Assembly: GCA_036872755.1 (NCBI GenBank)
Contig: JAVHNS010000009.1
Span: 1,736,001-1,800,000, forward strand
DNA length: 64,000 bases
Reading direction: 5' to 3'
Source: Orbilia blumenaviensis
Taxonomy: Eukaryota > Ascomycota > Orbiliomycetes > Orbiliales > Orbiliaceae
The notes below the pieces were generated by a model. It worked only from the letters and a program-made list of their open reading frames with translations, ran no database searches and was not told the origin of the DNA. The position numbers were made by a program, and so were the translations under genes. The number at the start of each line of letters is the position of its first letter. The stretch's first letter is position 1. This document shows positions 21,250-33,463 of the stretch, piece by piece.

Positions 21250-22694
21250 TCCTTTCTTTATCATTCTAACACCTCTGATTGAATCTTGGCAAAGAGTTAA
21301 TGGTGGGTTTGAGTACTACTGATAAATTCAAGGTTGGAGCATCTTGCATCTGCATGGTAACTGTATATAAATTATCCTTCCTTGCCTGTTTGTCATTCGA
21401 CGTTATGGCGTTTTTTCTTCATATCATTTTTTGTTCCCTTTTTGGACGAGCGGGTGTTTTGTTGTATATCTGGGGGTGAGAATGAGGAGTAGCGTGTTTC
21501 TTTCCATCCCTCTTGCAGTTTGAGCGTCCGTTGCATTCTTTTTTTCTCCTCCCCTCTATTTTTGATTGATTGATTGATCAGTCTAGACATATTCTGCTTT
21601 TTTTTTGTTGTTTGGAGAGGTACATGTATGATATAGATGTTTGAAGGGTAGAGTAGAAAGAGTTTAGAGTTTAGTATTAATGGTAATTCATTAATATATA
21701 TGACATTATAACAACCCTCTGCTTTACGAGGCGAATGTATTTGTATGTGTACGGGTTTTCGGCAACCTACGGAACCCAAGATGGCTAGGGCGTATCCAGC
21801 TGTCTAGCTCTTAACATCTTTACAGATATGTTTTAAAATTATCTCATTGGCCAGCTGGGAGCAATTCCTAATAAGCAGACTACCTTGCCAGTGAATTGAT
21901 AAGTAATATATTCAAAATGAATTGATGCAGCCAAGTCTGAAATATGGGTATGGGGAACCAGAGCACTTACTTGAGTACCCTCGCCGCACTTTGCGAGTAC
22001 CAATTCCGGGGCGGAAATAGGCGGACTTTCTGCAGCGCGGAGTCAAAAACAAATACGAGGACGTACTGACTATCAAAGCTTCCACAGATCGTCAGCTACC
22101 TAACCTAGGAGCAAAATACCAGTCTAAGGCTGCAGGCAAGAGGCATGGGCGGTTATGAGCCTTCTGCCTTGATTGTTGTGCTGGGCCACTGGAAGATATT
22201 GAGAGTATTATATAATTATGAATTTAGATTTGTCTCGTACCCATAACTTCTGCACAAGTACTACAAGTGGGGACTATACAAAATGAAGCGACTTTCGGTT
22301 ATGGCCTTGCCTCGTGCCCTTTCTGGTTTTAAGACTTCCGCCGCAGGTCATTTTACCTGGGTGAAATGGGACAGCAGGTGCACGTGTACAAGACCACTTG
22401 AAATTGTGGTTTTCTGAAATTTATATTTAGTTGTAACGCTTGAAACCTAGTACGTATATACTTAAGCAGTTATCTTAGGGGGGAATGGTACACTTGATAG
22501 GAAGATTCTACGGGTTAAATCTACTTGGTGGCTAACGTTAACTCGAAAGAAGCTGCTTAGTATAATATATAGCTAGTCAATTTCTCAAGCCAGGCTAAAA
22601 CCTCTCATTTTTATCAAAGCCTCGTACGGGTATTCTCTAATTTAAATTGTGTCGCTTGCATCAAGATGAGCGGGCGATACATGGTCATGATGAA
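21250..22694. other. Intergenic (3' ends of convergent genes)
   Basis: The permease and the minus-strand membrane protein converge here. T-rich and TGATTGATTGATTGATCAG-containing 3' sequence of the permease gene lies at 21540-21590. Beyond it the sequence is AT-rich with no gene. Confidence 0.4.
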
Positions 22695-24260
22695 CTAACT
22701 AAACCGAGGGAGCAGACCTGCCCAAGTCTCGTCGAATGCCGCGGGAGGAAGATAGGCAAGGGTTAAAAACATTTCCGTTAGTAGAAATAGCCTTGCGATA
22801 ATATAGAGCGCCAGCATTACTATTAAAAAACACACCATGACCTGGGATAGAATTTCTGATACATCTTCCAACGTGGTCATCGCCCAAAAGGGCAATGGGA
22901 ACAATAAAGGTATAATAGTCACCAAAATGGAAGATATTTTCCAACAGGCTGATTCGGCGTTGGTGTGAAACGAAGAATTCCATGCCAGAAGATGTAGGCC
23001 TCCGAAAGGCAATCCGCAGATGCATGCACCAAAAAGAAACACAATAACCTCTTGATTCCACTCAGCCGAACCCGATAACTTTTCCAAAATCTGTATCCTA
23101 TCCAGGGATGAGAGTTCGGCGTGGACGACGCTGTCATTTGGGATCGGTATCGGGCCGAGGCTTAGATTTATGGAGATATCAGGGCGAGGGCCGACCCATG
23201 TATAGAAGTGGCCAAGTTCAGTTAATGTATCTTCGAGGTGTTCTAGTGATCCAGAGAAGCCTTCTGGGAGCTTTACCACATGATGTGTATTCACACCCTG
23301 TGGGTATCCCCAGGTCAGAATGTATATAATAGCACTTGGCACGACAAAGGCAAGAGTAGCGATCTCAATTTGTGTTGATGGTAGCCCCTTAACCTGCCGA
23401 GCAATCAGTTGTATTATATGTGTGGCGATCTGCAAAAGCGCCAGGATGGTGACAAATGCACTGCCATGGCCTAGCTTTTCTAATATCGCCTCATCCACGT
23501 CTGGGAGATTCATAATTTCATAGTCGGCTAGATGGTTCCATTGGCTATTGTTAAGAGCCCAAAAGCGGCGTCCACGTAGCATGTCGATATTGAAGTCGGA
23601 AATTGGATCATAATTATAATGGACTGTGGTGACAATATTTTCCTCTTTTCGGCCTGTGTCAAGAACAAAATAACCGGTATTCGCCAGGTAGATATGGAGC
23701 TTTCCCCAGTCTTTGGGGGCTTCCGCAGGCACAGCTTCCCCGGGCACTTCCTCGGGCGCGGTATGGGGGCCCGGATCCAGATCCGTACCTGTCCCGTAAA
23801 GCTGCCTCCCAATTTCGCCCATTGCAATGTTCTGCGATGGAGGATCCGTACCCTCTAAACTCCTACGTGGCTTAGTTCTGTTGATAGCGTATTGGACTCC
23901 CAGCCAGTCACTAAAAGCTTTGCTGACAAGGTACTCCGGCATCAATAGGGCGATTACCATCCATTTTGCCTTTGGGAGGGTGTCGAGAATAGCGTCTTTT
24001 ACGTTCGCTATGAATCCCTGGGGTTTTGCTCTCTTCTTTGGTACATTGAGGTGTTGAGTCGACCATGTACATAGCAATAGTACAGAGAGGCAGTTCCAAA
24101 CGATGCTCATTGTACTACGTACTGTTGGAGCCGCTACAAAGCTAGTACCTGGAGGAGGGATGGTGCAATTAGGCGTGAAAACGGACGCTTGGGCGTAGCT
24201 AATCACCGAAGAGGCAACAATAGCGGCAACCGCAGCATGAGGGTGTCGTTTAAGCGTCAT
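22695..24260 (-). CDS. Multi-pass membrane protein of a widespread uncharacterised fungal family
   Basis: A single exon of 521 codons starts at an ATG with a signal-anchor (AVAAIVASSVISYAQAS). The early motif RSTMSIVWNCLSVLLLCTWS followed by TQHLNVP matches, as far as I recognise, a large family of fungal membrane proteins with no assigned function. Further hydrophobic segments occur around residues 270-320 and at the end (EVIVFLFGACICGLPFGGLH, ILVTIIPLLFPLPFWAM, VMVCFLIVMLALYIIARLFL, LTLAYLPPAAF). The central part between the first and later segments is soluble and polar, with a proline-rich patch (APEEVPGEAVPAEAPKD). Cellular site and role are unknown. Confidence 0.75.
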   Translation of the reverse strand: MTLKRHPHAAVAAIVASSVISYAQASVFTPNCTIPPPGTSFVAAPTVRSTMSIVWNCLSVLLLCTWSTQHLNVPKKRAKPQGFIANVKDAILDTLPKAKWMVIALLMPEYLVSKAFSDWLGVQYAINRTKPRRSLEGTDPPSQNIAMGEIGRQLYGTGTDLDPGPHTAPEEVPGEAVPAEAPKDWGKLHIYLANTGYFVLDTGRKEENIVTTVHYNYDPISDFNIDMLRGRRFWALNNSQWNHLADYEIMNLPDVDEAILEKLGHGSAFVTILALLQIATHIIQLIARQVKGLPSTQIEIATLAFVVPSAIIYILTWGYPQGVNTHHVVKLPEGFSGSLEHLEDTLTELGHFYTWVGPRPDISINLSLGPIPIPNDSVVHAELSSLDRIQILEKLSGSAEWNQEVIVFLFGACICGLPFGGLHLLAWNSSFHTNAESACWKISSILVTIIPLLFPLPFWAMTTLEDVSEILSQVMVCFLIVMLALYIIARLFLLTEMFLTLAYLPPAAFDETWAGLLPRFS

Positions 24261-25334
24261 GACTATTGTGAGGAAAGTAGCGGGTCTGGTAGATAGTTTC
24301 TGCCGGTTAACTTTGATAAACAGCGCGAATAGTCTATATTTGCTAGAGTCAGCCTGGAGCCTTTCAAGCTCAGGTTATAACTACCCTGAGATATCCTAAT
24401 CTAGGTTGTCTCGTACCTAAACCTTCTATACAAAGCGCAACTTATCAAAAACGCGGATAGTATATAGTAAAGAAAACGGTATCGAATGTGGGAGATAAAG
24501 CGAAGCTATAGAGTAAATGATATGATAAATCCAAAAAACTTGTACCGTACACGTAGTCGTGCTGAGAATGAAGTGGGGTTCCTATCAAAACTTTTACACA
24601 GGCGCAGCAAATGTGAATGAAACTACTCTCCGAGCATGCGTATTTCTCAGACCTCCTGCTAAATATTATTGGCCGTGTTGAGTCGCCTGCAGCTAGTCTC
24701 TATTATTAAAATTGACACAATTGTTATGATCAAATCTGAGGTACGGGCCCAAGTGTTTTTGATATTAGGAGCTGCTTCTCAAGAAAATCTCTATGTTTAT
24801 CTGTTCTAGACGTCGCTATTCGCCGTCAACTGGTCAGGCATCTTAATTGAAGTTAAGTGAGTTCACCGAGGTATTTTTTAAGAAGTTAATAAGTTATCTT
24901 TTGGTGGGGTCGTAAGATTCAAGTCAACAAACAGGTCCGTATGTCGAATTATAGAAGCCTCGCGCAAAGCTTGTTGTCCTGTGATAGGCTAAAGTTCCTG
25001 ATGTTGTATTTCGGTTTAGTACTAGGTAGTTACTGATTAGTGCGCCAGCAGCCGATGCGTTGTTCACAAGTCCAGGGTCTGAGGCCGTCATTACACAGCA
25101 AAACCTTTGTCATCGGTTCAATTTGATTCATGGGACTGTATAGTCTTGCTTGCAATTCGAAGTTCACAAGCGGCTGGGTCGGTAGGAACTATGCGCCTTA
25201 CTTTGTGAATTACTAGCATACCTGGCTACTGCTTAACAGTTTGCCTATGAGCCAAGCGTGGATTCTACTATTCTAATGCCCATGCCACTACGGCGCTGTT
25301 GATTTTTTGCATCCCTTCTAATTAGCTCTTGCGC

Positions 25335-25360
25335 GAAGGGCCGCGAAGGGCCGCGAAGGC
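25335..25360. repeat. Short tandem repeat, GAAGGGCCGC unit
   Basis: About two and a half direct copies of the 10-bp unit GAAGGGCCGC in otherwise AT-rich sequence. Confidence 0.6.
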
Positions 25361-25452
25361 AGGTTACCTTGTGTTGAGATACTTAAGTGCCAAGATGTAT
25401 AAGTGCCGCCAACAAGACCAGTAGTCACCGCTCGGGTTTTGGTAAATTCAAA

Positions 25453-25971
25453 CTTGGGAGGCAATTTGGAGGACTGAAAGTTGATTTGAGAAACTGTGGT
25501 TTATTTTATGCATGTTGGCCACGAAATCTAAATAGATCTGAACGTCAGAAATCTTCTACTAGGTCGGCTATTCCACCTAAGCTGCGTAGCACTAAGGTGG
25601 TCTCGAGATCTTGCGGGTGTCAGAAACAATGCAAAGTCGAAACCCTGCGATGGTTGTGTCGATACATATCGATTAGAACCAATATTATAATGTTACTGCC
25701 ATTCAAATAATATTCTAGGTTCTGAATACATCTGGTACCAGTCAATTGTAGCCATAGAGCGACAGCTGCTGTCGGTACATACGTCTACTGGTAAAATTGG
25801 TGACGGTGGTGGCGGTAATATCATCTACTAAATACTTACCCTAGGTGGGGCTTGGGAGGTGATTCGAGGGCTCTCAAGCTGACTTGAGAAATTGTAATTT
25901 CTTTATCGGGCACGAAGAAGACTTGAACCGCGGAGGACTTCTATTAAGTCCGCCATTCCCCCTACAGTAAG
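25453..25971. repeat. Pair of diverged direct repeats
   Basis: 25453-25580 and 25851-25971 align along about 120 bp. Both start CTTGGGAGG, share TTGAGAAA(C/T)TGT and G(G/C)CACGAA, then CTTCTA followed by a GTC(G/C)GC(T/C)ATTCC block. Many differences are transitions. This looks like old duplicated, perhaps RIP-mutated, sequence from a mobile element. Confidence 0.5.
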
Positions 25972-26663
25972 TACTTATGTAACTTAACCTTGACATGAAC
26001 ACTGGTATTATTCTGTGGTATGGTATCGACCCTTAACTTAATTCCCCCGACCCTTGCCTTTGGTAGATATACGTATACGCTTCACCCATTGCTAAAACTT
26101 ACTTTGGTAATGGTCCCTTGTTATTTCTTCTGAATTTACACGACGGCCTCGGCATATCTTCGTCAGACCCGAGGATCTTAGGGAGCCGTTCGTCCGTCCG
26201 CGTGACAAGTATCACTTTCCTATATGCTTAGGTATCTCGTTTTTAATTCTTCATGATAATGTACAGACAAAGGCCGAAGTATAGACTTAACTAACTAATT
26301 GTCGGCACTGACAAGGGTAGCTTGTCGGGCTAGGATGTCACTGCAGTTTAGTCAAACGTGGGGGAACTTGAAACGTCCAAACGTCTGTGAAGGTAACGTT
26401 CTAACGGGTATTAAAACGTACCGATATTTATTTTTACTTACCTAATACAATAGGACTGGATTCAGGGTTCCGACTTAAGTGTGTATACGGTTTTCTTATC
26501 GTTATCGACACCAGACCCTATTAGCATTTTTTTAAACAGAATCTGCTTCAAAGGGCAGGGTTTGTCGATCAGGTACATATTTGATTTAATCCTGTGAAGT
26601 TAGTTAGTTTAAGGAACTTGCCTGTCTTAAATGTCCAGGGTGGATTCCTGACGTCAGCCTTCG

Positions 26664-27002
26664 TTATTCGTTTCTGCGGCGCCGTTTGTTTTTGGCTTTA
26701 AAGGCTTTTTCCGGGGGCAGCCAATCGAGAGCATTCCAGCCGACCGGCCATCCAAATAACTCTACTTCTGCTCTGATGCGTCTGGCATCTCCATCTTTCC
26801 TCTGATCAGAAGTGCTGCCTCTGATAAATTCATATGCACGTATCGCACAGTTATATAAAATACTTAGAGGCTGAGGAATCCATATATCTAATCCAGACTC
26901 CCGTGCAATCCTCCGTTCAATCGGGAGAAACCTGTAGCTGGTCCGGCCGGAAGATTCTGGACTCAATTTTTTCCCAAGCTTCTTAGCGCAGACCCCGGCC
27001 AT
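26664..27002 (-). CDS. Possible small basic protein
   Basis: From the first ATG (27002) the frame gives 112 residues, MAGVCAKKLGKK... to a very basic end KAFKAKNKRRRRNE. The frame extends upstream without an ATG. The middle (ERRIARESGLDIWIPQPLSI, AIRAYEFIRG, EVELFGWPVGWNALDW) has the amphipathic and aromatic pattern of a real protein. It lies about 220 bp upstream of, and divergent from, the Mam3-like gene, so the two could share a promoter. No family is recognised and it could be chance. Confidence 0.3.
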   Translation of the reverse strand: MAGVCAKKLGKKLSPESSGRTSYRFLPIERRIARESGLDIWIPQPLSILYNCAIRAYEFIRGSTSDQRKDGDARRIRAEVELFGWPVGWNALDWLPPEKAFKAKNKRRRRNE

Positions 27003-27223
27003 CTTAGCTTTTCGGCTTAGCCACACCGTAGTAATCAACCCAACCCGGCACTCCTGCTCGCCTTTCGGAACCCTCCTCCCTCTTCTCCCTCTCTCTCTTT
27101 TTTTTTCCACCCATCATCCTTTTCTTCTCCGATATATTCGGAGGAATCTTAACTTCGAAAATATTTATCTAAACTTCAAAGTCAGATCTAAAAAAAGTAC
27201 AGAAAATAAAAGATAAACTAGCG

Positions 27224-29702
27224 ATGTCCCTAAACCGCCGCTCGAGTCTCGCAAACTCCATTATTCGGCTCATTCTCCTCCTCTCCGCTCAGATCCCGAC
27301 ACTCGCATCATATCCGCTCAGCGGCCGGAGTAAACGCGACTCTCTCAATGTCTGGGGCGGTCATTCCTCACACGGCGATGACGACGTAGAAGGTGATCCG
27401 GACGAACCGAGGTTCTGGATCTACCTTGGTGTTTCGGTATTCTTAGTTGTGCTGGGTGGTGTTTTTGCTGGGTTGACGTTAGGGTACGTCATTTCTTTTA
27501 CAAACTCCCCTTGTTCCTTTCTTTTCACTTTCTATGTTTTTTCTTCTTCTTTGGACCCCTTCTAAAGATCATGAAAATCTGGATTTGTCTTCAATTAATT
27601 TTAAATCTTTTTTTTTTTTGGAGTATTTTCCTCCTTATTGGGGTGGCTGGGGTGCTAACATATTCCTCCGGATGTGGGCAACAGATTGATGGGCCAGGAT
27701 GAGATTTATCTACAGGTTATCGCGCAATCCGGAGAGGATAAGGAGCAAAAGCACGCCAGGGCTGTCCTAAGGCTTCTAACCCGTGGGAAGCACTGGGTCC
27801 TGGTTACGTTACTCTTGTCCAATGTCATTACCAACGAAACGCTGCCTATTCTACTCGACCGAAGCTTGGGTGGCGGGTGGCCGGCCGTTTTAAGTAGTAC
27901 TGTCTTGATCGGTATGTGTGTTCCTTAAATTGTCATTTATCTATCGTTATCGATGTGGAAAGAGGATTAGAGTTAAGAAGAGATAAGCTAATGCTATGTG
28001 TAACCAGTTATCTTTGGCGAAATCATCCCGCAGTCCGTCTGCGTCCGATACGGTCTCTCGATAGGCGCCTACCTAGCCCCCTTCGTTCTGGCACTTATGT
28101 ACATCATGTACCCGGTCGCATACCCAACCGCTCTCCTCCTCGACTGGATCCTTGGCGAGGATCACGGTACCACGTACAAGAAAGCCGGTTTGAAAACCCT
28201 AGTTACACTACATAAAACCCTTGGCGAGCACCCTGCCGAACGATTGAACCAGGATGAGGTCACTATTATCACTGCCGTTCTTGATCTCAAGGAGAAACCC
28301 GTGGGAAGTGTTATGACGCCCATGGAGGATGTGTTTACGATGTCGGCCGATACAGTACTGGATGAGAAGACTATGGATAAGATTCTTAGCAAGGGGTACA
28401 GTCGGATACCAATCCATGCACCTGGCGAGCCGACAAACTTTGTGGGTATGCTGTTGGTTAAGATCTTGATTACGTATGATCCGGAGGACGGAATGAAGGT
28501 TGCGGATTTCCCGCTGGCTACGCTGCCGGAGACGGCACCGGAGACTAGTTGCTTGGATATTGTCAATTTCTTTCAGGAGGGAAAGGTAAGATTATTTCCC
28601 TCAAATACATTTTTCTTCTTAGGTGCAAGGCTAATATATCTCAATTACGTAAATATAGAGCCACATGGTTCTCGTTTCCGAATCCCCCGGCGAAAACTAC
28701 GGTGCCCTCGGTGTCATCACCCTCGAAGATGTAATCGAAGAACTCATTGGTGAGGAAATCGTCGATGAATCCGACGTCTACGTTGATGTTCACAAGGCAA
28801 TTCGTCGTATGAACCCCGCGCCTATAAGCCGGCGTAACTACGGTACGAATTTCCCCAGCGAAGGCACAGTGAAAGGTAAAACCAACCAAGCGGTTGAAAT
28901 CCTAGATGCAGCGGTCGAAAGTCAGAAAATGGCGGTTGCTGGAGAAGGCGATAAGCTCTTGGCTGGGTCATTTGAAGGCTATTCGACTATCAATAATAGT
29001 AGTAGTCGGCCTGAGATTTCGGCTGGTGCAGAACGTAGAGCTTCAACGGGGATAATCGAGAACGAAGCATCGCCGAGGAAGACTAGTAAGGCTTCCGTCT
29101 CTCAGGCGGTGATGAGGAAGTTAAGCGGTGGAGGCGGGAACGGAGTTATTCCCGATAGCCTAAAGGAGAGCTTGAAGCATTTGGGACCAAGTAATCCTGC
29201 CGCGGCACCGAGGAGTACAGGACTGAAGACTATCAAGATTAAGACTGTACAGCCGGATGGAAGCGCTACCGTTGGTCCTGGAGGGGAAGAACAGCAACAG
29301 CAAAAATCAGCGAAGGAAAGGAGAACAATTACATTTGAAGATGGTGTTAATGGGTCACAGTCCACACCACGGGTAGAGTACACACCCAGCACGGCGGCTC
29401 ATACATTATCAAGCAGTGTTCCTGGGGACTTGGAACCGGGCGCGATGAAGGTTCCTGAGCAGAAGAGTACGCCCAGAACACCGTCGCCAGCACATAGTTT
29501 TAAGAAAGTAAGAACAGGAAGTTTGAAGGAGAGGCCCAAGGATGTGGGCGGGATTAAGAAGATTATCGTGGAGACCAGTGATCCGGAGGATATAACCGAG
29601 ATTGCTATCGTGGCAGAGGGGAGCAGTAGTAGTGGTAACGGCGGGAAGGTGAATGGAGATGAGGATGCGGATGAGAACTCGAGTTTATTGGGGAAGAAAT
29701 AG
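27224..29702 (+). CDS. MAM3: Mam3/CNNM-family membrane protein (DUF21 plus CBS pair)
   Basis: Exons 27224..27483, 27685..27911, 28008..28585 and 28659..29702 splice in frame to 702 residues. A signal peptide ([14 protein letters not shown]) is followed by the DUF21 membrane domain ([62 protein letters not shown]). A CBS pair follows ([58 protein letters not shown]). The tail of about 270 residues is Ser/Pro/Lys-rich and probably disordered. Yeast Mam3 is vacuolar and affects manganese handling and mitochondrial shape; animal CNNM relatives affect magnesium transport. Intron junctions fall inside conserved motifs, for example TLG/LMGQDE and V/IFGEIIP, which confirms the splicing. Confidence 0.9.
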
Positions 29703-30713
29703 GCTTTACTCTCCCTTTGAGCTCTCTACTCCGCTCGTTCCCTTTACAATGTCTGTTTTGAAGGAATTGAAGTGCCCGAGGTACGAGTGACCATATACTG
29801 TTTGCGGGTCGGGTTTATCTTTTTTATGGATCTTGGAGCTAGCGCTTCCTGGTGTTCTTTGGAGCGAGAAATACTGTTTCTTTATATTTTCTAACAACTT
29901 GGTTATGCATACAAGGGGGGATCTATTTAGAGGGATTCCCGTGGGGTAAAGATGGGGAGGGTTTGAGGGATATTGGTGGCGGCCTAAGAGGTGTACTACC
30001 AGATCATGTATTATACGTATTACTACTACAGACCAACTATTCCGGCGCCTTTTCTTTCAAAAGTTCGGTTATTGTTCCTGTTAGAATCTGAACTATCGAA
30101 AGAAAAGAAGGATAATAAAAGTATCTTACTATATCTATACAAGCATATTCAAGCTGTTGATACCTAACTTAGCTCAGCTACGAGATCTAGACTCTGCATG
30201 TGAATGGCCATAGCTGGGGTGCAGATAGACGAGCGACAGGGTTATGTAAGCACAACAAGCGGGAAAGTTAAGGCGGGATGACCCACAAAAATTTTAGCCC
30301 GCTTGAAAGCGTCGTCGTCCTACCACCACAACCCTTCTTTCATCTTTCTTCAACTTCGAATCCTTTCTCTTTTTCCTCCCTTAACCCGGATATTTCAGCG
30401 CACCGTCAACGTTATATCATTCCGGCAGCTATTAGTCTTGGTAGTTTAGTTTACCGCGCGCGCGGCCTCGTGGGATTGCCTTTTCTTTTTTTTATCCTAA
30501 TTCGTTCATTTGCAGTTCCTTGCTAGGTTTTGGAGCTGGAAGGCTCCGAAAAAAACGTTGATAGCGGCCGACCCCACATACAAATAACCTACACACACGA
30601 CATCGCTATTACCCCACAAAAAAGAGCGAAGAAATCGAGAACGAAGGTATATAGACGGGGACAATACTGAATCGTTTCTTGGCCATCTTTTTTATAAAAA
30701 TAAAAATAAAAAA
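29703..30713. other. Intergenic: Mam3-like 3' end and promoter of the ataxin-10-like gene
   Basis: Pyrimidine-rich plus-strand tracts at 30320-30400 and an A-rich leader before the ATG at 30714 fit a fungal promoter and 5' leader. No other gene is seen. Confidence 0.4.
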
Positions 30714-33463
30714 ATGACACAACTCCAATACCTCCCCGAACTGCTCCTCGCCGTCCTCTTCAGCATCCAAGCGTCATTTACACATCCGGGCGTACTATCA
30801 CCAGACAAGGAGAAACTAGGCGACGATGAACTACGTGCGATCGTAAAGCGGACACAGACGAGTTCTGAAGCTAGGGAGGTGTTGGCGTTTAATGCGCGGG
30901 TATGGAAGGCTATGACCGAGACGTTAAGGAGTGGGAACGATGAATTGGGAGGATGTGAGCATCATTTTGACGGTAGTAGTTCTACTGTTGCTGGTGGGAA
31001 TGTCGCTACGGGGACTGGTGGCGGTGGTGGGACAGTGGGGACTGGGAAGAGGGTCAATGGGGTTGGAGAGCAGACGTGTACCTGCAAAGACAGGCGGGAT
31101 AAGATGTATCTTCTCCCCAAGGTCTGGGAGCTGGTCATTCTTGGACGGAATCTGCTGGCGACAAAGGAGAGGGGACAGGATTTGGCGGCGGAGAGCAAAT
31201 TTGAAGAGGAGGTTAGGCGGTTGTGTGAGATATGCGTCAAGCACGCTGAGAAGGAGAGTTGTAAGTATTTTCCTTTCCCCCTCTTCTGTTTGGATATGGG
31301 AGTAGTTGTGATGCTAACGGGGAGCGTGTGGATAGATCACAAAGTCCTTATTACATGCCTTCAGTTTCTGAACAACCTCATTTCCGGGAACGAAAAGCGC
31401 AAGATGTCGCTATGGATGCACCTGTTCGTACCAGGCTCCACCCGCCTCCTCGAAGCCGCCAAACGAAAGGCCGTAAAGCAATATCAAAAAGACTCGGCCG
31501 CTCCATCCTCCTCGAAATCGTCGTCAGACCCATTAAAAGACCTCCAACTTCAAGACTCCTTAAAACCCGCGTCTTCATCCAACAACGGATCAGCTAGCAA
31601 TAACGGCGGTAGCGGACAAACCGCAAAACTGAGCTTTGTGACGATGTTACCGACTATTCTTAATGCGAAGGAGATGCTGCCGCTGTTGCTGATTATACAT
31701 GGGAGTATTACGGATATAGATGGTACTGATCCGGCGAGACAGTTGATGAGGTGCAAGATGATGTTGGCAGCTGAGGCGGGTATTGGACTTATGGCTGGAT
31801 TGTTGATGTTTGTGGATGCATGGCATGAGATTGATGATCATATCTATTTCGAGTTGATGTTAGTCCCCACCCCCCCTCGTTCACTTATTCCTACATAAGG
31901 ATAATCTGCTGACATACTGTCTGGGGAATATAGACTTGAGATCATGGAAACAATCCTCCACAACGGCCTAATTACCTACCTTTTCGAAACTCTGAAGGAA
32001 TATGTCGACTGCCGGAACTACCAGTTTGAAGGAATACACGCTATTACACCTCCACAGGCTGTTATTTTGAGGTTATTACATACTATATATGCGCCCGCTG
32101 CTCTACCGACGATTTCCGACCCTGGAGTGTTTATTAACTACGATGGAAGGCTCGAGGAATCTGCTGGGAAAGATTGGGTTGCTCCACCTCCGCCTTCGCC
32201 ACCACCCGAGGAGCCCAGTAGCAGTGGTGCCGCAGAAGGAGTTAATGTTGTAACGGATGATGAGAGTGAGATGGATGAATTTACGGCTGAGTTTACAGCC
32301 GCGCTACGCTCTGATCTGGGGCCACCGAAGGTGGATGATATCGTTCCACCGGTCGTGGAGGCTACAACCACCACAGCTAATAACACCCTACCCGAAAACG
32401 ACGATGCAGCCACAGAAGTTGATATTGACCATTCAGAAGCCACGCCCGAGATTGTGAACTTCCTAGCCGTAAAGGTATTCAAAGGCCAACTAGGACCCGC
32501 GGTTCGCGACATGGTTACGAAGATTGGAAAGGCAATGGGTTATTCCGCCACCGCTTCTCCTAGTAACAGCGGTAAAGACGGGTCTGGAAAGGGTTCTACT
32601 GGGAAACCTAGTGAAAGAGTACTAGAAATCACCGAGATACCAACGGAAGACGGGAGGAGCATTACTAGTGTAGCGGGGATTACGATCTATGATGTTGAAT
32701 TACACTATGAAGGGTTAATTCAGCTGCTTGAGTTGTTAATGTTGTTTGCAGAGCAGGGTGTGGGGAGGGTGTATCTCCGCGAAACCAAATGTGTGGAAGA
32801 GATCGTGGAGGTATTAAAGTGCTTTGTAGAGTACGTTCCTCGAACCGGCGCCAAAGAGAAGGAAAGGGAGAAGGAAAGAGAGAGAGAGAGGAGGAGGAAA
32901 GTGAACAGTACCACCGGGTATGTGGAGGGAGAGGTTGTGGATGGAGAGGAAGAAGATGACGATGATGATGATGATGGGGTTGGGATGGAGTGTAATGATC
33001 CCGTGGAGTTCAGATGGCCGTTGATAAAGCGGACGTTGGTGCAGTTGGTGAGTTTGTTGGTTTATAGGAGTAAGGCTACACAGGATGAGGTTAGGAAGGC
33101 GGGGGGTGTGCTGGCGGTGCTCGGGTGTTTTGGGATTGATGAGGAGAATCCTTGTGAGTACTTTCTATCTATTTCCTCTACTTTTCATAGCTTTCGTATT
33201 TGAAGTGCAAGGCTCTAACGATTGGAATAGACATCCAACAACACGCAACACTTTGTATAAGAAATCTAATGGAGGGTAATCCCGAGAATCAGAAGATCTT
33301 GAGAGAGTTAGAAGCCAGGGAGGTTGTTAATGGAGAAACATTGGAAGCAGCAGGGTTGGAGGCCTATGTTGATAAGGCTGGGAAGGTGAAGGTTGGTCCC
33401 GCCCCTAATGCTGCTTCCGGGGGTAATGGTGGGGGCAAGAAGAAGAAGAAGGGGAAGAAGTGA
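30714..33463 (+). CDS. CTR86: Ctr86/ataxin-10-like armadillo-type protein
   Basis: Exons 30714..31260, 31336..31858, 31934..33153 and 33231..33463 splice in frame to 840 residues. The C-terminus carries the ataxin-10 domain: LVQLVSLLVYRSKATQDEVR, AGGVLAVLGCFGIDEENP, then HATLCIRNLMEGNPENQK. The exon 3/4 junction falls inside it (NP/YIQQHA). The N-terminal 170 residues and the LLITCLQFLNNLISGNE-like region are helical, as in armadillo folds. Low-complexity inserts are prominent: Gly/Thr-rich near residue 100, Pro/Ser-rich near 450, an Arg/Glu run, an Asp run and a Lys-rich end. Yeast Ctr86 is essential and poorly understood; its name comes from a copper-transport screen. The second donor is GTTAGT, less common but phase-consistent. 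Confidence 0.82.

Larger units (their letters stand above)
24261..26663. other. Long AT-rich intergenic region with decayed repeats
   Basis: No gene with coding character is seen; the frame at 25387-25710 overlaps a decayed repeat. The region holds a GAAGGGCCGC tandem near 25335 and a diverged direct repeat (25453-25580 and 25851-25971). Confidence 0.45.

Noticed and set aside
21393..21779. 128-codon minus-strand frame in the permease 3' flank
   Set aside because: Encodes Lys/Arg/Asn runs made by T-rich 3' sequence; it lies in the probable 3' UTR.
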